A stretch of 64,000 nucleotides of DNA from Rahnella variigena (GTDB lineage: Bacteria > Pseudomonadota > Gammaproteobacteria > Enterobacterales > Enterobacteriaceae), in contig NZ_NSDJ01000001.1 of NCBI RefSeq assembly GCF_003610915.1, forward strand, positions 3,534,001-3,598,000. Direction: 5' to 3'. The position numbers and the translations under genes are program-made. Below are positions 36,322-44,300 of this stretch, piece after piece. Under the pieces are notes generated by a model. It saw only the letters and a program-made list of their open reading frames with translations. It was not told where the DNA came from and searched no databases. Position 1 is the first letter of the stretch. Each line of letters begins with the position of its first letter.

Positions 36322-37242
36322 ATGAAAGACATCAGTGAAAGCCAGGCGCGCCTGAAAGGTATTTTTAATATTACCGTCACGCCTTTTACCGCCAGCGGCG
36401 AGTTTGATTTCGCGGGGCTGTCGCGCAATATCGAGCGCGTCATCAGCCTCGGTTATGACGGCATTTTGATTGGCGGCACCTACGGCGAATTCCCGGCAAT
36501 GACCGCAGATGAGCGCGCCACGCTGTTTCGTTATGTCATGGAAGTGGTCGGTAACCGCGTACCGGTAATGTTATGCAGCGCCGGCTCCGATGCCCGCGTC
36601 GTGCGCGATTTAACCCAACTGGCGGGTGATCTGGGCGGGCTCCCAATGGTGACACCACCGTTTGTTTCGGAAGTGACGGAAGCGCAAATCATCAGTTTTT
36701 TCAAACAGATGGCGCCGCTATCACGCACCGGTATTCTGGTGTACAACGCGCCGGGCATCGGCATTACGTTACCGCCTGTGGTGCTGGAGCAACTGGCCGA
36801 TATCGAAGGCGTTGTGGGCATTAAACAAGGTGACCTCAACCCGACGGCCATTGACCAGATTGCCAACCGGCTGGGCGGACGTCTGCGCCTGTTCTGCGCT
36901 TCTGACCTGGCATTTTTAGGTCCGATGATGTGCGGTTTTGATGGCATCAGCACCACTAACAGCGGCGCGTTGCCGGAAATCATTCTGGCGACATATCGTG
37001 CGCTGGAAAATGGCGATGCGAACACCGCGCGCGAACTGCACCGCCTTTGGTATCCGTACCGCGCCCTCGCCCGCCGCTATGGTCAGCCGCAACTGGTGAA
37101 AGCGGCCATGAACCTGCGCGGCTTCGACGGTCACCATGTGCGCGCACCACTGATTGATCTGGAGCCTGACGTTATCGGGCTGGTGGAGCAGGAACTCCAG
37201 CGTCTGGCTGCGGATCGGCGTTCCGGCGTCACCCTGAAGTAA
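36322..37242 (+). CDS. DapA-family aldolase/lyase
   Basis: 306 aa TIM-barrel of the dihydrodipicolinate synthase/N-acetylneuraminate lyase family. The Schiff-base lysine is Lys168 in VVGIKQGD and the partner tyrosine is Tyr141 in LVYNAPG; the GGTYGEF segment replaces the usual GTTGE. Family members cleave or condense 2-oxo acids or deaminate cyclic imino acids. As last gene of the cluster it may carry out the final carbon-carbon cleavage. It is followed by a hairpin. Confidence 0.85.
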   Translation: MKDISESQARLKGIFNITVTPFTASGEFDFAGLSRNIERVISLGYDGILIGGTYGEFPAMTADERATLFRYVMEVVGNRVPVMLCSAGSDARVVRDLTQLAGDLGGLPMVTPPFVSEVTEAQIISFFKQMAPLSRTGILVYNAPGIGITLPPVVLEQLADIEGVVGIKQGDLNPTAIDQIANRLGGRLRLFCASDLAFLGPMMCGFDGISTTNSGALPEIILATYRALENGDANTARELHRLWYPYRALARRYGQPQLVKAAMNLRGFDGHHVRAPLIDLEPDVIGLVEQELQRLAADRRSGVTLK

Positions 37243-37258
37243 TCCGCTTTGCTAAAAC

Positions 37259-37278
37259 TCCCGTCTGAGCAGGCGGGA
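37259..37278 (+). terminator. Possible terminator of the GntR-controlled operon
   Basis: Stem TCCCGTC / GGCGGGA (one G-T pair) with a 6-base loop, 16 bp after the DapA-family stop codon. The following ATTTCCTCTCGTT is only weakly T-rich. Confidence 0.5.
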
Positions 37279-37446
37279 ATTTCCTCTCGTTACATCCGCT
37301 TTTCCGGGACATCCCGCAAATTCAGCAATGACATTTTTTATGTCCTTGCCATCGCCTTTCAACGTATATACCTTTGCACTATATTTTTCAGGCGAGTAGT
37401 ATTTGAGCAGATCTCCGGCTTAAACAACTTACTGAGGAATAACGCC

Positions 37447-37680
37447 ATGCCTAAAGGCACCGTATTTTTGAATAACAGGACGCAAAGCGTACGTATCCCG
37501 GCAGAGTGCCGTTTTCCAGACGAGGTAAAAATCGTGACGATAAGAAAAGTAGGGAGTTCACTGGTTTTAACGCCAGTGGATAACACATGGGATAATTTTT
37601 TCCACAGCGAACTGCGCGTGACGGATGATTTTATGGAAGAACGCGCCTCACAAGATCAGTCTGAGCGGGATACATTTTAA
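37447..37680 (+). CDS. vapB: VapB-type antitoxin (AbrB/SpoVT fold)
   Basis: 77 aa from the ATG behind TGAGGAAT. The N-terminal AbrB-like swapped-hairpin domain shows NNRTQSVRIPAECRFPDEV, typical of VapB. The acidic C-terminal tail (FMEERASQDQSERD) is the toxin-neutralising part. Its stop overlaps the toxin start by one base (TAATG), so translation is coupled. It should repress its own operon together with VapC. Confidence 0.9.
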   Translation: MPKGTVFLNNRTQSVRIPAECRFPDEVKIVTIRKVGSSLVLTPVDNTWDNFFHSELRVTDDFMEERASQDQSERDTF

Positions 37681-38099
37681 TGCTGACCTATCTGCTGGAC
37701 ACCAATATTGTCATTTATATACTCAAACGCAGGCCGATGAGCGTGCTGGCAAAATTCAACCAGCACGCTGACCAGCTGGCGATTTCAATGATCACTTATG
37801 CTGAACTACTGCATGGCATTGCGAAAAGCACCAGTCCGACCAAAAACAAACTGGCGGTGGAGGAATTCGTTTCTCATTTACGTATCGTGGACTATGACCA
37901 GAAAGCTGCCGCGCATTACGGACATATCCGTGCCTGCCTCGAAAAATGCGGCAACCTGATTGGAGTGAACGATATTCATATTGCCGCCCAGGCACGCAGC
38001 GCAGGTATGGTGATGGTGACCAATAATATGAATGAGTTCACCCGCGTTGACGGGCTCCTGACTGAGAACTGGGTGGGTCCTTCCTTAACTGCGCTTTAA
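37680..38099 (+). CDS. vapC: VapC-type PIN-domain ribonuclease toxin
   Basis: 139 aa PIN domain. Acidic active-site residues are visible at Asp7 (LLDTN), Glu42 (YAELLHG) and Asp98 (GVNDIHIAA). Close enterobacterial VapC toxins cut the initiator tRNA in the anticodon loop. It is intact and paired with vapB. Its 3' end overlaps the 3' end of the convergent amidotransferase gene by 15 bp, which suggests a compact insertion. Confidence 0.9.
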   Translation: MLTYLLDTNIVIYILKRRPMSVLAKFNQHADQLAISMITYAELLHGIAKSTSPTKNKLAVEEFVSHLRIVDYDQKAAAHYGHIRACLEKCGNLIGVNDIHIAAQARSAGMVMVTNNMNEFTRVDGLLTENWVGPSLTAL

Positions 38100-39287
38100 A
38101 CCCGCCGCTTTTAAAAACGCGGTCAGCAGGGGATGCGGTTTCACGCGCAGTGACGACAGCTCCGGATGCCCTTGTACTCCGAGATAAAAAGGATGATGAG
38201 TGAACTCAATACCGTCAGCAATTTTCCCCGTAGCGTCAGTCCCGCTGATATGCAGCCCGAACTTCTCCAGATCGGGCTTCAGCTCAGGTTCAAGATGAAA
38301 GCGGTGGTTATAGCGCACGGTAAATTCATCGCCGAGGATGTCATTTAATCTGCTGCCAGGACGGCAATGCATCTGATAATCCCCAAGACGATGCACCGGA
38401 AACGTCAGCGTATCCGTCAGCGGGATAAAGGTTTTAATTTGGGCATCAGGATCGGCTTCGGCAAGATTGGCTTTCGTGGAACCAAGCATTTTCTGCACGA
38501 TGGCCGTGGTCATGGTTTGCATACCCAGACAAAGCCCGAGAATGGGAATATTACGGTTCAGCGCGTAATGCGCCGCGCAAATTTGTCCGGTCACATTACA
38601 CATCGCTGAGCCTCCGGGCAGCAATATACCATCGACATTTTCCATCACTTCATGCAGGTGATCTTCCAGTGCCTGCGGTGCTGCGTACACCATGTCCAGT
38701 GATAACGACAGCGCATCTGCCGCGTCCCCCAGAGCAGCCAGAGTGGCAGGGTAAATACTGCATTGATCCGACTGGGATCCGACCAGCGCAATGCGCAATG
38801 ACGGGCCGGTGTGCGGTGGCATGTTCTGATTGATCCAGCGCCCGTAGCGGTCTCGCCACCAGCATCCTGACGCTTCATCTGTCTGACCGTGACGCCTGAA
38901 TACATACCCCTGATTGGCACGCTCAACCGTAACCAGTTCGTAATCCAGCGCGCTATCCCGCACCTGTCTGGCGATTTGCGTGAACTGAATAATTTGCATC
39001 GGCCCCAGCGGAACCACCACATCCCGCGTACCGTAAGTATTGAGCAGCGCTTCCAGCTTCATAACTTTTCCGGCGCTTTGCGGATTCATTCGCTCAGTCC
39101 ACAGCAAACCGCTGGTCATCAGCTGTCCTTCGCCGATGACATGCTGACAGGCATCCGGATAACGGGCGATATCCCAGCTCACCGGCAGATGAGCTAGCGG
39201 TAAATGTTTTTGTGCTGCCAGTATTGCCGCCATCGCCCCGTACAGCGATGGCTCAGGTGTGTCATGTGCAACAAAAATAAAAGACAT
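38085..39287 (-). CDS. Orphan CTP-synthase-like class I glutamine amidotransferase protein
   Basis: 400 aa from MSFIFV, preceded by AAGG; an upstream in-frame start was rejected. The C-terminal half (about residues 165-395) matches the glutaminase domain of PyrG, with Cys253 in GLCLGMQ and His374/Glu376 in VQGHPELS, a complete triad. The N-terminal 160 residues do not contain the ATP-binding CTP synthetase domain and I do not recognise them. The protein should release ammonia from glutamine for an unknown acceptor. It is divergent from an aminotransferase gene. Confidence 0.75.
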   Translation of the reverse strand: MSFIFVAHDTPEPSLYGAMAAILAAQKHLPLAHLPVSWDIARYPDACQHVIGEGQLMTSGLLWTERMNPQSAGKVMKLEALLNTYGTRDVVVPLGPMQIIQFTQIARQVRDSALDYELVTVERANQGYVFRRHGQTDEASGCWWRDRYGRWINQNMPPHTGPSLRIALVGSQSDQCSIYPATLAALGDAADALSLSLDMVYAAPQALEDHLHEVMENVDGILLPGGSAMCNVTGQICAAHYALNRNIPILGLCLGMQTMTTAIVQKMLGSTKANLAEADPDAQIKTFIPLTDTLTFPVHRLGDYQMHCRPGSRLNDILGDEFTVRYNHRFHLEPELKPDLEKFGLHISGTDATGKIADGIEFTHHPFYLGVQGHPELSSLRVKPHPLLTAFLKAAGLKRS

Positions 39288-39491
39288 AAGACAACCTTGA
39301 AATATAAAAGGAAAGTGACGGCAATCCGCAGACTCCGGAGTCAGCCAAACGAGTTGCCGTGCCATTTCCGCCGGTAAAATGCTGCTCAGCACGAAGAAAT
39401 TATGAGCAAAGCAAAAAGAAGAATGGTAAGTTTAAATTGGTTTTAATGATTCACATAATACAATTTTGTTATTGCTCAAACAGGGGAAACA

Positions 39492-40700
39492 ATGTCTGCC
39501 GAATTTCTTGCACCTCGTTTACGTCGTGTGCGCCCTTCGCCGACAGCGGCGATTTCCGACCAGGTGCGCGCATTTATTGCGTCTGGCTTTGATGTTATCA
39601 ACCTCGGCGAAGGCGAACTCGATTTCGATACTCCCGCACATATCAGGCAGGCAGGCATCGATGCGATTGTACAAGGTGACACAAAATACACCGCGGTGGC
39701 CGGTACCGCCGCGCTGAAACAAGCCATCATTACTAAGTTTAATCGCGAAAATGGGATCAGCTACCGTCCGGAAGAAGTGATTGCAGGTAGCGGAGCCAAG
39801 CAACTGATCTTCAATGCACTTCTGGCCACGGTTTCTGCCGGTGATCAGGTCCTGATTCCTGCGCCCTATTGGGTTTCTTACCCGGATATGGTGGCGCTGG
39901 CAGAAGGAGAGCCGAAGATAGTAACTTGCCTGGAAAGCCATGGCTGGAAGTTACAGCCGGAAGATCTGGCGGCCGCGATTACCCCGCAAACCCGCTGGGT
40001 TATCCTAAACTCTCCGAATAACCCAACCGGCGCGGTGTATTCTGCGAAAGAATTAAAGGCGCTGGCTGCCGTTGTGCTGGAACATCCGCAGTTGCTTGTC
40101 ATGGCGGATGATATTTATGAGCAAATTTGTTTTACCTCCGGCGAATTCGCCACGCTGGCGCAGGTTGAACCGCGCCTGAAGAATCGTATCCTCACGGTCA
40201 ACGGTGTTTCAAAGGGCTATTCAATGACCGGCTGGCGACTGGGTTATGCCGGAGGCCCGGCCTGGCTGATTTCTGCGATGCAAATCTTGCAGTCCCAAAG
40301 CACGTCAAATCCAAGCTCAATCTCACAGGCTGCGACCGTTGTCGCACTGGAACACGGCAGCAAATTCATCACAGAGTGGATTGAAATACTGTCACGCCGC
40401 CGCACCCTGATCATGAACTGCATCAACACCATTGACGGCCTGAGTGCAGAGGTGCCGCCAGGAGCATTTTACGTTTTCGCTAATTGCCAGAAAATGCTGG
40501 GTAAAACAACGCCTTCGGGTGAGTCCCTCAATACAGATGAAGATTTTGCGGCTTATCTGCTGAAATTTGCCCACGTGGCAACGCTTCAGGGTTCAGCTTT
40601 CGGCGTACCAGGTTATTTACGCATCGCTTATGCCATTGATGACAAGCGTTTACAGGAAGCCTGTGACCGGATCACCCGCGCCTGCGGCGAATTGCGCTAA
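39492..40700 (+). CDS. Class I pyridoxal-phosphate aminotransferase (aspartate aminotransferase-like)
   Basis: 402 aa fold-type I enzyme. The PLP lysine is Lys241 in VSKGYSMTGWRLGY. Other signatures are NSPNNPTG, MADDIYEQ and a C-terminal arginine in GYLRIAYA for the substrate carboxylate. It is preceded by CAGGGGAA. The amino donor and acceptor are unknown. The divergent arrangement with the glutamine amidotransferase suggests a shared, nitrogen-related pathway; this is inference. Confidence 0.88.
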   Translation: MSAEFLAPRLRRVRPSPTAAISDQVRAFIASGFDVINLGEGELDFDTPAHIRQAGIDAIVQGDTKYTAVAGTAALKQAIITKFNRENGISYRPEEVIAGSGAKQLIFNALLATVSAGDQVLIPAPYWVSYPDMVALAEGEPKIVTCLESHGWKLQPEDLAAAITPQTRWVILNSPNNPTGAVYSAKELKALAAVVLEHPQLLVMADDIYEQICFTSGEFATLAQVEPRLKNRILTVNGVSKGYSMTGWRLGYAGGPAWLISAMQILQSQSTSNPSSISQAATVVALEHGSKFITEWIEILSRRRTLIMNCINTIDGLSAEVPPGAFYVFANCQKMLGKTTPSGESLNTDEDFAAYLLKFAHVATLQGSAFGVPGYLRIAYAIDDKRLQEACDRITRACGELR

Positions 40701-40813
40701 CCGAAAAAAGGCTAACAGAGTGCAGAAACAGGCCTTTCGGGTTCCTTTTTGACTCTATTGTCAACAACTTGACCAAAGTATCAGCAAACGAACGCATTTA
40801 TAGAGTTTCCCCT

Positions 40814-40842
40814 TTGACATGCCACGGGGCAGTCGCTATTAT
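40814..40842 (+). promoter_or_regulatory. Promoter of tRNA-Asn
   Basis: A consensus TTGACA at 40814-40819 and TATTAT at 40837-40842 with 17-bp spacing, followed by a TCGCCCCG discriminator typical of stringently controlled stable-RNA promoters. The start would be near 40849, about 12 nt before the mature tRNA. Confidence 0.88.
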
Positions 40843-40860
40843 TCGCCCCGTTCCAACGAT

Positions 40861-40936
40861 TCCTCTGTAGTTCAGTCGGTAGAACGGCGGACTGTTAATC
40901 CGTATGTCACTGGTTCGAGTCCAGTCAGAGGAGCCA
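40861..40936 (+). tRNA. tRNA-Asn (anticodon GTT)
   Basis: 76 nt including encoded CCA. The acceptor arms TCCTCTG and CAGAGGA pair, the anticodon GTT is at 40894-40896, and the T arm reads CTGGTTCGAGTCCAG. It is followed by a perfect-stem terminator. tRNA-Asn genes are integration targets in enterobacteria, for example for the Yersinia high-pathogenicity island. Confidence 0.98.
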
Positions 40937-40940
40937 TATT

Positions 40941-40982
40941 AGAAACGCCCGCTTAAGGAAACTTAAGCGGGCGTTTTGCTTT
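40941..40982 (+). terminator. tRNA-Asn terminator; left copy of a 42-bp direct repeat
   Basis: A perfect 15-bp stem (40943-40957 with 40962-40976) carries a GAAA tetraloop and is followed by a T-rich tail, five bases after the tRNA. The same 42 bases occur exactly at 47317-47358, and the match extends five more bases after one mismatch. Confidence 0.93.
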
Positions 40983-41368
40983 TGTGTTTTCTTATGCCGG
41001 TATCATCTCTGCATGAGAAAAGGCTTATGGAGAGGTAGCCCTAAGAAAATTGATCTCTATTAATGAGATTGAAAACAATAATGGGCGGATTTCACAAGCC
41101 TATAGATTAGCGTTGCTTAATACTCTACTGTAACGGGAAACTCAGATTGTTCATAAGTGCGTATGGCCTTCGGATAGACATGGCATGCTGTACCTGCGTT
41201 TGCTGACTTTCTTTCACACATCAGGCAAATGTTCTGCAGAATAAATTACTGTTGCCTTTCTTTACTTTTTAGCCTAATCAACGCCCTTTCTAAACCTGAT
41301 ATCTTAATCACTAGGCGCTGATCTTATTTAAATGCTTTAGTGATAATCCTCATTGGAGAAGCATTTAT
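40983..41368. other. Region upstream of the large helicase gene
   Basis: 386 bp, A+T-rich, with no complete gene. It contains a possible coding remnant at 41017-41133 and, at its end, the ribosome site GGAGAAG before the 1967-aa gene. No promoter boxes are assigned. Confidence 0.6.
41017..41133 (+). pseudogene. Possible remnant of a protein C-terminus
   Basis: A 38-codon open stretch without a start codon (beginning EKAYGEVALRKL, ending RLALLNTLL, then TAA) reads like real protein, with mixed charge and amphipathic character. It follows a stop codon immediately upstream. It may be the tail of a deleted island gene next to tRNA-Asn. I recognise no family; chance cannot be excluded. Confidence 0.25.
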
Positions 41369-44300
41369 ATGAGTATTAAGGCACAAGTTAGTGTCGCACG
41401 TAAGCTGGGATTCACATCACATCAAAATGCGGTTCCTCTATTACGTGAACTTGTCTTGCATAATGAATCGGAGCAAGCATTTCAGGATTTGACATTACAT
41501 CTGCAAACATCGCCTGCAGTATTGGAAGCAAAACAATGGAAAATTGACCGTTTACTTCCAAACTCCTCGGTTGATATCCGGGAACGGGACGTTAAGCTCA
41601 ATGCAGAATGGCTCTCCGAATTAACGGAAAGTGTCGTTTGTGAAGTCACACTATGTTTGCGTCATGGCGACGAAGAACTTTTTACTGAATGCTATCCACT
41701 TGAAGCATTGGCAAAAAATGAATGGGGTGGAGAGGCAATGGTGGAATTGCTGCCCTCTTTTATTATGCCAAACGATCCCGCCGTGGACCGGATTCTCAAA
41801 GCGACATCCGATGTTCTGCGAAGTGCAGGTAAAAATGAAGGGTTGGATGGTTACGAAAGTAAATCCAGAACTCGTGTCTGGGAAATTGCATCTGCGCTCT
41901 GGACTGCAATCTGTAATCTGAATATCAGCTACGCCCTTCCACCGGCAAGCTTTGAGCGTAACGGTCAGAAAATTCGTACGCCAGGTGCCATTATCGAAGG
42001 CAAAGTCGCAACGTGTTTGGATACCACGTTATTATTCGCATCCGCATTAGAGCAGTTAGGCCTCAATTCACTTGTATTTCTCACCGAAGGCCACGCCTTT
42101 GCCGGCTTATGGTTGCAACCGCAAGAATTTGCGCAGTTAGTGACTGAAGATGTCTCCGCAGTAAGAAAACGCATCGACCTGAAAGAGATGGTTGTATTTG
42201 AAACAACACTGGCCACCAAAGCCCAACCGGCTTCTTTTACTCAGACTTCTGATGAAGCATTGCAGCATTTTACTGAGGATAAATTCCACGCAGCAATAGA
42301 TACACGCCGTGCGCGGATGCAAAAAATTCGCCCGCTTGCACTCGGTACGAGCACATCCCCAGACCATAGCGACTCTGAACAAATCATCTCCCACGGTTTT
42401 GAAGATGCGCCGTTCTTGCCTTCGTTTGATATTGATGTCGACACATCTGAAGATAAAGAATCAGTCGGCCGTCTGGTTCAATGGCAACGTAAACTTTTAG
42501 ATTTAACAACACGCAACCGCCTTCTGCATTTACCCGAGAGTGCCAAAGCGATAAAACTTGTATGCGCTGATCCGGGTTATCTCGAAGATAAACTTGCGGA
42601 AGGTAAACGCCTTAGAATTGTATCTTTGCCAGATCTTGAAATGGGCATCCGTGACGCTGAATTATATCAGCAGCAGACCCATGAAAACCTACAGGATGAG
42701 TTCGTCGAGCAAGCACTTGAACGCGGCGAAGTGGTCTCACCACTTGATAAAGAACGCCTTGAATCATCTCTGATTGATCTATATCGCAAATCAAAAAGCG
42801 ATTTGGAAGAAGGTGGAGCTAATACGCTGTTTCTGGCAGTCGGGTTTCTGAAATGGAAAAAATCAGCAGATGACCCTAAAAGTTATTCTGCACCACTCAT
42901 TTTACTGCCTATTCAGCTTGATCGCAGAAGCGCCCTTTCAGGCGTTACCATGCGATTGCTGGAAGAAGAGCCCCGCTTCAATCTGACATTACTTGAGTTA
43001 CTTCGAAATGATTTCGCCCTGACAATTAACGGGCTGGATGGAGAATTGCCAACCGACGAAAGTGGTATTGATGTAGATGGAATTTGGAACTTAGTACGCC
43101 GTGCAGTGCGTGATATTCCTGGATTCGAAGTCAGCCGGGACGTCGTCATTGGTACCTTTTCATTTGCTAAATATCTGATGTGGAAAGATCTCGTTGACCG
43201 CTCGCCTCAGTTGATGGAAAGCCCGCTGGTTAAATATCTCATCGAACGTGGCAAAGAAAACGTTGTTCTTGAGAAGAGCGGAGAAGTTATCAGCGTCGAG
43301 CAGTTGGATAACGCAGTCAATACGCAAGACCTCTTCCTTCCATTGCCAGCAGACTCATCGCAAATAGCCGCCGTTGTCGCCTCAGCCAAAGGGCGTGACT
43401 TTGTCCTAGACGGGCCTCCCGGAACCGGTAAATCGCAAACGATAGCCAATATGATTGCGCACAATCTCGCGCTTGGCAGACGTGTATTGTTTGTTGCTGA
43501 GAAAAAAGCAGCGTTGGACGTGGTTTATCGCCGGCTGGAATCACAAGGGCTGGGTGAGTTTTGTCTTGAACTACATTCAAGCAAAACTTCGAAGATGGAT
43601 TTTCTTAAACAGCTTGAACGCGCCTGGGATACGCGCGATATGCTTACAGCCGGCGAATGGCAAGAAGAGACAAGTAAGGTTCAAAACCTTAGGGACAAAC
43701 TCAACGAAGTCGTCCGCCTGCTCCATTTGCGCTGGCCAAATGGCTTCTCATTGCATCAGGCTATGGGTCGGGTCATCAAAGACGCCACTGAGGCAACCCC
43801 GCATTTCACGTGGCCAGCAAATACACTCCATTCCTTAGAGCAAATGGAACAGTTCAGGCAGATTGCTAAACGTCTGGAACTGAACCGTAATGCAAGTAAA
43901 CAGCACGGTGATCACTTTGCTCTGATTGCACAAACAGACTGGACAAATGCATGGCAATCATCACTTGTCGCAGAGGCAAAAACTCTGCCCGGTTCTATCG
44001 ATGAACTTGAGCATGCTGCCGATGAACTGTTTCAGGCAACGGGAATAATGCTAGGTTCGAAAGAACCAACCAAACTCAAGCAACTGACCTCTTTCTGCGA
44101 ATTACTGTCTAAAGCTGGTGGTATGAATCTCAGCTTTATGTTCGCTCCAAATGCCACTGACCTTGTTGAATCCGCTCACACTGCATTCAGTATACTAAGG
44201 GAGTTGGAGACAGTAAAAGCTCGGTTATCCGTCGATTATCCGGGCGATGGCTGGCAATACGTTGACGTTCAGCAAATCAGAAATGCCCTTGAGCTCGCTG

